From an uncultured Acidimicrobiaceae bacterium (GTDB lineage Bacteria > Actinomycetota > Acidimicrobiia > Acidimicrobiales > Ilumatobacteraceae), in the NCBI GenBank assembly GCA_903919215.1, contig CAIXHI010000496.1, positions 1-11,912 on the forward strand: a stretch of 11,912 nt of DNA, in the 5' to 3' direction. Numbering within the stretch: position 1 is the first letter of the stretch; the number at the start of each line of letters is the position of its first letter. A program made the position numbers and the translations under genes. The notes beneath the pieces are model-generated. The model was not told where the DNA came from. It did no database searches and saw only the letters and a program-made list of their open reading frames with translations. This document shows positions 1 through 6,213 of this stretch, one piece after another.

Positions 1-425
1 CCATCGTTCACCGGCAGCGACCGGTCGAGCCCCACCGACTCACCGAGCCACGCGTCGATCGCGTTCACATCGTCGTCGCGCACCAGCGACAACGCGACAT
101 GGCCGTCGGCACATCGCAGCAGTCGGCAGCCGCCACCAGCGCTCACGGCACCCCGACGCGTCAAGCCAGCAATCGCTGCCCGTTCACCGATCAGCGAAGC
201 GCCATCCACGACCACACCGGACAGTTCGCACACCTGCCGAGCCCACTCGTCGAACGCGAGAGCGACGCGTGCCGGGCCAGCAAGTGCATGTCCGGCAGTA
301 CGTCCGGTCAGTTGTAATCCTCCGGATTCAGCCCACCGACGCACCGCACGTTCATGGTCGCCAGCCATCGCCGCGGTGAGCCGCTCTGCCGATTCGGACG
401 CACCTGCCCACTGCACGAAGCCCAT
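1..425 (-). CDS. CaiB/BaiF-family (family III) CoA-transferase, N-terminal part
   Basis: An open frame runs from an ATG at 425 off the left edge, giving 141 codons with no stop. The reading shows WAESGGLQLTG at about residues 31-41, GERAAIAGLTRRG at about 80-92 and GGCRLLRCADGHVALSL at about 98-114. This pattern of a WA.SG..LTG segment followed by GERAA..GLTRRG and RLL..ADG.VAL is what I associate with actinobacterial CaiB/BaiF-type CoA-transferases, which move CoA between a carboxylic acid and a donor acyl-CoA. The catalytic Asp region lies outside the window, so neither activity nor substrate can be judged. The start is the only ATG after an in-frame stop, which is the TGA of the upstream dioxygenase at 455-453. 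It lies 27 bases after that gene, so the two are probably cotranscribed. No strong Shine-Dalgarno sequence is visible. Family call is by motif memory only. Confidence 0.6.
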   Translation of the reverse strand, partial: MGFVQWAGASESAERLTAAMAGDHERAVRRWAESGGLQLTGRTAGHALAGPARVALAFDEWARQVCELSGVVVDGASLIGERAAIAGLTRRGAVSAGGGCRLLRCADGHVALSLVRDDDVNAIDAWLGESVGLDRSLPVND

Positions 426-452
426 CGTACGACCGGCCCGGCGGGGAGGACC

Positions 453-1346
453 TCAGCGCACAGAGACGAGCGGATCGCTGACGATGTGACTCTCGGTGCC
501 GTTGGGGCCGACCGGCTTCGTGCCGCGGATGGTGACGCGACGCATCTTGCGTTCCGTATCGCCATAGTCGTCCACCGCATAGTGCGCTGTGGCCCGGTTG
601 TCCCAGATCAGCACATCACCCTTGCGCCAGCGATGGCGCAACTGGAACTCGGGCTGTGCGGAGTGTTCGTAGAGCAGTCGCAGCAGGTTGTCGCTCTCGA
701 TGCGCGACAGGCCGACGATGTGTGAGGTGAAGCCCGGGTTGACGAACAGGCTCTTGCGTCCGGTGCTGGGATGCACGCGCACCACCGGATGCACCACCGG
801 CGGCACCTTGGCGGCGTCGTCGAACAACTGCTGGGCGATGTCGAGCGTGAGCGCTGTGTCGAACGGCTCACCCCAGTAGGCCAGCGGGCTGATGCGGTGC
901 ACTGCATCGAGTTGGTCGATCGCACCCTGCAACGCCGGCGTGAGCCGGTCGTAGGCGGTGCGCAGATCGGCCCACATCGTGTCGCCGCCAGCGACGGGGA
1001 ACGAGTCGCCCACCAGCACCGATGCCGCGGGCGGCGCGGGGATGAACGTCACATCGGTGTGCCAGCGGGCGTTGCGACCGCCGGCCGCGCCATCGAGCAC
1101 GAGGATCTCCGGGTGGTCGGGGTGACCGGGCACCACCGGGTGGGCCGGTGTCGGCTCGCCGAGGGCCCTGGCCACCTCCACCTGCTCGGCGTGGGTCAGG
1201 TGCTGATCGCGCAGCACCAACAGCAGGTGCTCCTCCACCAGCGAGAGCAGCGAGGCAGCCTCGAAACCGGGCGCACCGATACGGCCACCGATGAGTTCGG
1301 CGCCGAACGTGCCGGTGATCGGGGTGAGGGTCCATTGGTGAGTCAT
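453..1346 (-). CDS. TauD/TfdA-family Fe(II)/2-oxoglutarate-dependent dioxygenase
   Basis: The 297-residue protein has the usual length of taurine/alkylsulfate/2,4-D dioxygenases, which hydroxylate a substrate while decarboxylating 2-oxoglutarate. The Fe(II) triad is clear: H96 and D98 in RWHTDVTF and the distal H255 in DNRATAHYAVDDY. The 2-oxoglutarate-anchoring arginines lie at 266-270 (ERKMRR), about 11-15 residues after the distal His as the family expects. GGDTMWAD (120-127) is the typical TauD-family segment. The ATG at 1346 is preceded 7 bases upstream by GGAAGGAA (1361-1354), a good ribosome-binding site, and the conserved N terminus (LTPITGTFGAEL) begins right there, so an upstream extension is not needed. 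No signal peptide or membrane segment is visible. It precedes the CoA-transferase by 27 bases. The substrate is unknown; taurine is only one of several family options and no sulfonate transporter is nearby. Confidence 0.88.
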   Translation of the reverse strand: MTHQWTLTPITGTFGAELIGGRIGAPGFEAASLLSLVEEHLLLVLRDQHLTHAEQVEVARALGEPTPAHPVVPGHPDHPEILVLDGAAGGRNARWHTDVTFIPAPPAASVLVGDSFPVAGGDTMWADLRTAYDRLTPALQGAIDQLDAVHRISPLAYWGEPFDTALTLDIAQQLFDDAAKVPPVVHPVVRVHPSTGRKSLFVNPGFTSHIVGLSRIESDNLLRLLYEHSAQPEFQLRHRWRKGDVLIWDNRATAHYAVDDYGDTERKMRRVTIRGTKPVGPNGTESHIVSDPLVSVR

Positions 1347-1410
1347 TGCAGGGTTCCTTCCTGACGGCAACGGGTCGCTCCGGACAGAACCCGACTCGCA
1401 TGGCCGACTC

Positions 1411-1416
1411 AGTATC
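1411..1416 (-). promoter_or_regulatory. Possible -10 element for the dioxygenase/CoA-transferase pair
   Basis: Read on the minus strand, TGCGATACT forms an extended -10 (TGnGATACT) about 65 bases before the ATG at 1346. No convincing -35 is present at the right spacing, which is common for extended -10 promoters. It lies in the divergent gap where a promoter is required. Support is by eye only. Confidence 0.3.
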
Positions 1417-1483
1417 GCAGCACCTCGCATGTTGCCCGCTCGGCATCCAAGTCTGCGGAGGTTAGATCCATCAGCGCCGCGGA

Positions 1484-1489
1484 TACCGT
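1484..1489 (+). promoter_or_regulatory. Possible -10 element, leaderless start for YczE-like gene
   Basis: TACCGT matches TAnnnT and ends 10 bases before the ATG at 1500. No Shine-Dalgarno sequence lies before that ATG. This spacing is what a leaderless transcript would show, a mode common in actinobacteria. A weak TTAGAT sits about 16 bases upstream of it (1462-1467). Weak evidence by eye. Confidence 0.22.
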
Positions 1490-1499
1490 CCTCATTGTC

Positions 1500-2090
1500 A
1501 TGTCGAACGCCACCCGCCTGTTCCGCTTGTTGATCTCCTGGGTGGGTATCGGCGTCGCGGTCCCGCTCCTGGTCAAGGCGAAACTCGGCGTGGCTCCCTA
1601 CGACGTGCTGAATACCGGCCTCCACCAGAGCACGGCGTGGTCGCTCGGAATCTGCTTCATCGTCACCTCGGCAGTGTTCTTCGGCACGGGCTACCTGCTC
1701 GGGGCGAAGCTGGGCTGGGCCTGTCTCGGTGGCACGCTGACCATCGGCGCGCTGGTGAACCGCGTGCTCGCTGTCCTCCCCGATCAGCAGCGATTACTCG
1801 CGCGCGGCGGCTATCTGGTGGTTGGCACGCTGATCATCGCTGTTGCCATCTGTCTGGTGGTGAGCACCAACCTCGGCCCGGGTCCGACGGAGGTCGTGAT
1901 GCTGGGCCTCGTCAACCGCGGGCTCGGCGTCGCACCCGCCCGGTGGATCAGTGACGGAGTACCGCTCGTGGTGGGCGCTGCACTCGGCGGATCCGTCGGC
2001 GTGGGCACCGTCGCGTTCGCGTTCGGGATGGGGCCAATGGTGAAATTCGGTCTGCGCCGTTTGGGGTATCACCCCCACGTGGCGGTCTAG
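1500..2090 (+). CDS. YczE/YitT-type multipass membrane protein
   Basis: This 196-residue protein is strongly hydrophobic, with likely membrane segments near 8-25, 50-67, 73-93, 104-122, 153-166 and 168-184. The segments LGVAPYDVLNTGL (30-41) and GTVAFAFGMGPMVK (169-182) are what I recognise from the YczE family (YczE/YyaS/YitT-like integral membrane proteins). The first segment has a weaker echo in LGPGPTEVVMLGL (125-137), suggesting an internal duplication, as in many small transporters. The biochemical role of the family is not established, and I do not assign a substrate. The ATG at 1500 starts a short polar N terminus directly before the first membrane segment. No ribosome-binding site is visible, so translation may be leaderless. 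The SDR gene begins 11 bases after its stop, so the two are probably cotranscribed. Confidence 0.75.
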   Translation: MSNATRLFRLLISWVGIGVAVPLLVKAKLGVAPYDVLNTGLHQSTAWSLGICFIVTSAVFFGTGYLLGAKLGWACLGGTLTIGALVNRVLAVLPDQQRLLARGGYLVVGTLIIAVAICLVVSTNLGPGPTEVVMLGLVNRGLGVAPARWISDGVPLVVGAALGGSVGVGTVAFAFGMGPMVKFGLRRLGYHPHVAV

Positions 2091-2101
2091 GGTCGAGCGC
2101 C

Positions 2102-2800
2102 ATGAGCACCTCGCGCCGCGTTGCCCTCGTCACCGGAGCCAACCGCGGAGTCGGGCGGGCGATTGCCGACCGACTGGCATCTGAGGGGTACCTCGTAGCC
2201 GTGGCCGCGCGTGTGTGGGACGACGCCGTCGAGGCCGCCGCGGCGATCGGAAACGACGCGTTTGCGGTGCAACTCGACGTCACCGACACGACATCGGTGC
2301 AGACCGCGCTCGCAGCCGTGACACAGCACGCTGGCGGCCTGCACGTCCTGATCAACAACGCTGGCGGCCACTTCGACGAAGGTGTGCTCGCCACCCAAGT
2401 CTCCGACTCCGATCTGCGCGACGCGTTGGAGATCAACACCATCGGCCCGTTGCGGGTCATTCGCGCTGCGCTCCCCCATCTGCTGCAGGCCGACAGCCCG
2501 CGCATCGTCAACGTGTCCAGTCGCTCGGGCACGTTCTCGTCCACGTGGGCCAACGCTCCGGCGTACGGCATCTCGAAGGCGGCGCTGAACATGCTCACGT
2601 ACCAGTTCTCGAAGGAACTCGCGGGCACCGGTGTGCTGATCAACGCCTGCTGCCCTGGGTGGGTGCGCACCCGGATGGGTGGCGACGAGGCTGAACTGTC
2701 AGTGGAAGAGGGCGCCGACACCCCGGTGTGGTTGGCCGACCTACCCGATGACGGCCCAACCGGTGGCATGTTCTGCAACCGTCAATCGATCGAGTGGTGA
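2102..2800 (+). CDS. Short-chain dehydrogenase/reductase (classical SDR)
   Basis: The 232-residue protein is a soluble NAD(P)-dependent oxidoreductase of the classical SDR type. It has the Rossmann glycine motif TGANRGVG (11-18), D59-V60 after the third strand, NNAG (85-88), the structural Asn N112, the catalytic Ser in VNVSS (136-140), YGISK (155-159) supplying Tyr155 and Lys159, and PGWVRT (185-190). All catalytic residues are present. R15 in the glycine loop and the residues after strand 2 (AAR) may favour NADP(H), though this is weak. The C terminus is short and ends soon after GGMFC, a common ending for SDRs acting on small carbonyl compounds. It lies 11 bases after the YczE-like gene and directly before the aldolase-like gene. 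A logical role would be reducing or oxidising a hydroxy/carbonyl intermediate linked to the aldolase; substrate not identifiable. Confidence 0.9.
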   Translation: MSTSRRVALVTGANRGVGRAIADRLASEGYLVAVAARVWDDAVEAAAAIGNDAFAVQLDVTDTTSVQTALAAVTQHAGGLHVLINNAGGHFDEGVLATQVSDSDLRDALEINTIGPLRVIRAALPHLLQADSPRIVNVSSRSGTFSSTWANAPAYGISKAALNMLTYQFSKELAGTGVLINACCPGWVRTRMGGDEAELSVEEGADTPVWLADLPDDGPTGGMFCNRQSIEW

Positions 2801-2807
2801 GGACGAC

Positions 2808-3848
2808 CTGCATCCCATCGAACTGCGCAGCGACAACGCTGCCGGCGTAGCCCCCGAGATCATCGCGGCCGTCGCTGCGGCCAATGTGGGCTCGGCGCTC
2901 GCCTATGGCGGCGACGACCACACCGCCCAACTGCGGGAACTCGTGCGCGAGGTCTTCCAACACCCCGAGGCCGAGGTCTTCCCCGTCATCAGCGGTACCG
3001 CCGCGAACTCACTCGCACTCTCGGCGGTGTGCCCGCCGTGGGGCAGTGTGTTGTGCCACGAGACGGCGCACATCCTGCGCAGCGAGGGTGGCGCGACGTC
3101 GATGTTCGGCGCCGGCGCCGTGATGCGCGGCCTCCAAGGCGAACGCTTCACGCTGCAGCCGACATCACTCCACGCTGCGTTCGCCAGCACCAACTGGGGC
3201 GACCCGCACCACTCGCAGCCGTCCGTCGTGTCGCTCACCTGCCCCACCGACATGGGCACCGTGTACCGGGTCGACGAAGTCACGGCATTGGCGACGATCG
3301 CCCACGAGCGGGGTCTGCGCATGCACCTCGACGGTGCCCGTCTCGCCAATGCACTCGTTGCCCTTGGGTGTTCACCGGCTGCACTCACTGCCAGTGCCGG
3401 CGTCGACCTGTTCTCGCTCGGGGCGATGAAGAACGGGTCGCTCAGCACCGATGCCATTGTGTGCTTCGACCCCGCCGTCAGTGCGCAACTCGTGTACCGG
3501 GTGAAGCGGGCCGGGCATGTCGCCAGCAAGATGCGCTTCCAAAGCGCTCAGCTGCATGCATACCTGACCGACGGCCTGTGGCTGCGCCTCGCCGCCCGTG
3601 CCAACCAGGCGATGGCGGCCCTGGCGGCCGGACTACGCGAGATGGGTGTCACCTTCGTGGTCGAGCCCGAGGCGAACATGCTGTTCGCGAACATCGACCA
3701 GCACGCGGCCGCGTCCTTGGCCGCCGCCGGTCTGCTGTTCTACGAGATGAGCCCAGGGGTCATCCGCCTGGTCACCAGCTTCCAGACCACCGATGCCGAC
3801 GTCGCCGAGATCCTGCGGCGAGCAGCGCCAGTCCTGACTACGAGCTGA
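2808..3848 (+). CDS. Low-specificity L-threonine aldolase-like PLP enzyme (likely CTG start)
   Basis: From the CTG at 2808 the protein is 346 residues, a normal length for fold-type I threonine aldolases, which split beta-hydroxy-alpha-amino acids into glycine and an aldehyde. Numbered from that start, the N terminus IELRSDN aligns with the family's first strand. GTAAN (63-67) binds the PLP phosphate, H85 in CHETAHI is the ring-stacking His, HLDGAR (173-178) supplies the Asp that contacts the pyridine nitrogen, and MKNG (207-210) holds the Schiff-base Lys208. The C terminus RLVTSF matches the family. The start is unusual: in frame there is no ATG, GTG or TTG between the SDR stop and the conserved N terminus. 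GTGAGG at 2797-2802 lies 5 bases before the CTG. Alternative in-frame ATGs at 2748 and 2679 would add 20 or 43 residues overlapping the SDR gene and without family resemblance. Probably translated from the same message as the SDR. Confidence 0.85.
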   Translation: MHPIELRSDNAAGVAPEIIAAVAAANVGSALAYGGDDHTAQLRELVREVFQHPEAEVFPVISGTAANSLALSAVCPPWGSVLCHETAHILRSEGGATSMFGAGAVMRGLQGERFTLQPTSLHAAFASTNWGDPHHSQPSVVSLTCPTDMGTVYRVDEVTALATIAHERGLRMHLDGARLANALVALGCSPAALTASAGVDLFSLGAMKNGSLSTDAIVCFDPAVSAQLVYRVKRAGHVASKMRFQSAQLHAYLTDGLWLRLAARANQAMAALAAGLREMGVTFVVEPEANMLFANIDQHAAASLAAAGLLFYEMSPGVIRLVTSFQTTDADVAEILRRAAPVLTTS

Positions 3849-3851
3849 ACT

Positions 3852-3870
3852 GCACCGGTCTCCTTGGTGC
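3852..3870. terminator. Weak hairpin in the convergent gap
   Basis: GCACC (3852-3856) can pair with GGTGC (3866-3870) across a 9-base loop, between the stop codons of the aldolase (plus) and the P450 (minus), which are only 29 bases apart. An alternative pairing of CACCG with a later CGGTG is also possible. No T-run follows on either strand, so a bidirectional terminator is expected from position rather than demonstrated. Confidence 0.22.
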
Positions 3871-3877
3871 TGCGGTG

Positions 3878-5101
3878 TCAGGCTGTCAGGTGGAGCGCAG
3901 TGAGGCCACGGATGACGAAGTTGGAGTGATACTCGGGTTCGACGAGTACTGCCAGATTTGGGAAGCGCGCCGCCAGACCGGCGACGGAGACCTCGATCTC
4001 CTGACGGGCCAGCGGGGCGCCGACGCAGAAGTGGATGCCACCGCCGAAGCCGATGTGCGCAGTGTCGCCACGACCTGCGTCGAAGCGGTCGGGTTCGGGG
4101 AAGCGCCGCCCATCGCGTTGCGCCGCGCCGAACAGCATCGCCACCTCCTGGCCGACCTCCATCCGCTGACCGGCGATCTCGACGCCCTGTTCCAGCACCC
4201 AGCGCTCGAACAGATGCAGCGGCGGGTCCCAGCGCAACATCTCCTCCACCGCGATTCGCGCCGGCACCGCACCCGAGACCACGCGCTGCCACTCACCCGG
4301 GTGGCGCAGCATCGCGCGCATACCGTTGCCCAGTGTGTTCACCGTGGCCTCATGGCCCGCCTCGAGCAACACCATCGTGGTGCTGATGATTTCGTCCACG
4401 GTGAGCGTGTCGCCGTCGTCCTCCACCTGCGCCAACTCGCTGACGAGCAGTCCATCGGGGCTGCGTCGCTTCTCGGCGATCAGCGCCTTCGTGTACTCGA
4501 TGTACTCGGCAGCTGCGGTGTTCGCCGCTTCGCGCACGGCGTCGGTGGTGCTGAGTTCGTACATCTTGACGATCGCGTGCGACCAGTCGAGCAGCAGTTG
4601 TGTGTCGGTGCGCGGTACCCCCAGCATCGAGCAGATCACGGCGACGGAATACGGCTGGGCGTAGTCGGTGAGCAGTTCGAACGTACCCTTCTCGCGACAC
4701 ACGTCGAGCAGTTCGTCGCCGAAACCCTGCACCGTCGGACGCATTGCGGCGACGGCCTTGGGAGTGAACACCTTGGCCACGAGGCGGCGAATGCGAGTGT
4801 GGTCGGGCGGCTCCAGGCACAACAACGACCAGCGTTCGTGCTGTTGGAATGCTGCCCAACGCGGATCCGGTTCAGCGCGGCCCACTGCTGCGTGCGAATA
4901 CAGGTGGCTGTAGCTGCGCCCCAGGCGGCGATCGCGCAAGGTCTCGAACACATCGGAGAAGCGAGTGAGGGTCCACTGCGCAGTCTGCTCGTTCCAGAAG
5001 ATCGGCGTCGCCTCGCGGAGTTCGTTGAGTACCGGATACGGATCGGCGATGAACGCCGGGTCGTCAACATCGAAACGGGCGATCAGTTCGGCAAGGCTCA
5101 C
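3878..5101 (-). CDS. Cytochrome P450 (bacterial class I), last gene of the five-gene run
   Basis: With the GTG at 5101 the protein is 407 residues, typical of soluble bacterial P450s. Visible signatures: HTRIRR in the C helix (H101, R105; heme propionate contacts), I-helix AGHEAT (248-253), ExxR of the K helix (E287, R290) and the heme loop FGGGIHFCVG with the axial Cys359. The I helix carries Ala252 where the oxygen-activating Thr of P450cam (GLDT) would align; Thr253 is the next residue. The GTG overlaps the TGA of the upstream dioxygenase gene as GTGA (5101-5098), which implies translational coupling, so I prefer this start to the upstream in-frame ATG at 5155. Partner electrons probably come from the [3Fe-4S] ferredoxin encoded at 6767-6958. 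Substrate unknown; position after a butyrobetaine hydroxylase-like gene suggests a small polar or amine-containing molecule, which is inference. Confidence 0.92.
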   Translation of the reverse strand: MSLAELIARFDVDDPAFIADPYPVLNELREATPIFWNEQTAQWTLTRFSDVFETLRDRRLGRSYSHLYSHAAVGRAEPDPRWAAFQQHERWSLLCLEPPDHTRIRRLVAKVFTPKAVAAMRPTVQGFGDELLDVCREKGTFELLTDYAQPYSVAVICSMLGVPRTDTQLLLDWSHAIVKMYELSTTDAVREAANTAAAEYIEYTKALIAEKRRSPDGLLVSELAQVEDDGDTLTVDEIISTTMVLLEAGHEATVNTLGNGMRAMLRHPGEWQRVVSGAVPARIAVEEMLRWDPPLHLFERWVLEQGVEIAGQRMEVGQEVAMLFGAAQRDGRRFPEPDRFDAGRGDTAHIGFGGGIHFCVGAPLARQEIEVSVAGLAARFPNLAVLVEPEYHSNFVIRGLTALHLTA

Positions 5102-6198
5102 CTGCCAGAGCGTAGGCGGCTCTCGACGTCCTCGCGATTGAGATACCCGCCGCACATCCGCCGAAGCCCGCTGTATGCCGCACGACCGTGCAGTACACGC
5201 CAGTTGTCCAGCAGCATCGCCTCACCTGACTGCAGCACGTGGCGCCACTGCATCGACGTGTCGTTGGCCAACTCCTCGAACACCCTCAGCGCGTCGTAGA
5301 ACGCGAGCATGTCGGACTCTTCCAACAGGAACGGCGCTCGGTCGTAGTTGTTGAACGACACCTGTGCGAGACGCCCGGTGTGGTCGTGGCGGAACACTGG
5401 ACGTGTCGCGAGGAGATGGCTTCCGTCGCCGATGTACTGCCCGGGCACCATCACCGTCGACAGCGTCTCGAACTCATCAGGGTGCTCCGACTCCATTCGG
5501 CGAGCAATGGCGAACCCGTCGACCAAGGTGCTGTCGCCGCCGTCGCCCTTGAACTCCAAGCAGTGCAACAACTGACATCCGGGCGCATCGTTGCTGTACG
5601 TGCCGTCCGTGTGGCCACGCAGTTCCAGCGTTGTGTACGCAGTGTCGGCCTTCGCCAGATCAGCTTGGAACTCCCATACCCCACCGAAGATCGTCTCACG
5701 GACGTAACTCACTCGCCGCAGCAATGCCGCAGTGGCCTCCACCGTCGGTGGGGTGCCGGTCACGATGCAGAACCCGTACTGCAGAGTCGCCGTCAACCAG
5801 TGCGCAAGGCCAGCGTCGGTGTTCATCACCAACTCGTGCGCGACCGTGGGTGTGGTGATCGACGCTGCCTTCCACAGCGTGATCGGAACGTCGACCGTCA
5901 CACGAGCAACTCGCGGATGGCGATAGGTGCCGAGGAACTCGACTGGCAGCACCGAGGTCGGTTCGAGCATGTCCCAGGTGACATGGAGCGCGCCGTCGAT
6001 CACGTCGGTGCTGAGGCCACGCAGGGCACGCGGCACGCCGGCGGTGAAGAGTTGGCGCTGCCCAGTTACCGGGTGCATCGTGTCGGCACCGATTGCGTGG
6101 TCGCGCAGCCAGAGCCACGGGTAGCGGCTGACCACTCCGTCGCTCCACACGACCCCTAGTGAGTTGTCGTGATGCTGCAGCGCTGCGATCTCGGCCAT
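5098..6198 (-). CDS. Gamma-butyrobetaine/trimethyllysine hydroxylase-like Fe(II)/2OG dioxygenase
   Basis: This 366-residue protein has the two-part layout of gamma-butyrobetaine and trimethyllysine hydroxylases: an N-terminal domain of about 95 residues (SRYPWLWLRDH, 24-34, is its hallmark) and a TauD-like catalytic domain. The iron triad is H196 and D198 in GHTDGTYS plus H337 in WRVLHGR, with R346/R347 placed to bind 2-oxoglutarate. In the eukaryotic enzymes the N-terminal domain holds Zn through a Cys-x-Cys-x-x-Cys cluster just after LRD; here that stretch reads HAIGADTMHP and has no cysteine, so the zinc site is absent. The start ATG at 6198 lies 15 bases after the HutD-like stop, and the stop overlaps the P450 start (GTGA). 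The family hydroxylates betaine- or amino-acid-like substrates; the true substrate is unproven and no carnitine transporter is nearby. Confidence 0.85.
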   Translation of the reverse strand: MAEIAALQHHDNSLGVVWSDGVVSRYPWLWLRDHAIGADTMHPVTGQRQLFTAGVPRALRGLSTDVIDGALHVTWDMLEPTSVLPVEFLGTYRHPRVARVTVDVPITLWKAASITTPTVAHELVMNTDAGLAHWLTATLQYGFCIVTGTPPTVEATAALLRRVSYVRETIFGGVWEFQADLAKADTAYTTLELRGHTDGTYSNDAPGCQLLHCLEFKGDGGDSTLVDGFAIARRMESEHPDEFETLSTVMVPGQYIGDGSHLLATRPVFRHDHTGRLAQVSFNNYDRAPFLLEESDMLAFYDALRVFEELANDTSMQWRHVLQSGEAMLLDNWRVLHGRAAYSGLRRMCGGYLNREDVESRLRSGR

Positions 6199-6213
6199 TC
6201 GCGGGATGGTATC

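Larger units (their letters stand above)
1347..1499. other. Divergent intergenic region
   Basis: These 153 bases separate the minus-strand dioxygenase from the plus-strand membrane-protein gene, so they should hold promoters in both directions. They contain the dioxygenase ribosome-binding site (1354-1361), a possible minus-strand -10 (1411-1416) and a possible plus-strand -10 (1484-1489). An open frame continues on the minus strand through this stretch, but its translation has no family resemblance and is rich in random polar residues, so I do not call it coding. I see no clear operator palindrome. Confidence 0.6.

Noticed and set aside
1347..1625. N-terminal extension of the first dioxygenase by 93 residues
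   Set aside because: The extension crosses the divergent promoter region and the start of the YczE-like gene, has no family resemblance, and the ATG at 1346 has a well-placed ribosome-binding site.
2102..2800. SDR as a carnitine dehydrogenase
   Set aside because: Carnitine dehydrogenases belong to the 3-hydroxyacyl-CoA dehydrogenase type, not to classical SDRs; the sequence gives no substrate evidence.
3029..5299. A 756-codon open frame on the plus strand across the aldolase, the convergent gap and the P450
   Set aside because: It runs in a different frame through the aldolase and antisense to the P450, both with intact family motifs. Its translation is rich in Arg, His, Ala and Gln without any recognisable domain, as expected for a shadow frame in GC-rich DNA.
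5239..6159. A 306-codon plus-strand open frame opposite the butyrobetaine hydroxylase-like gene
   Set aside because: Antisense shadow of a gene with a complete iron triad; no motif, no ribosome-binding site.
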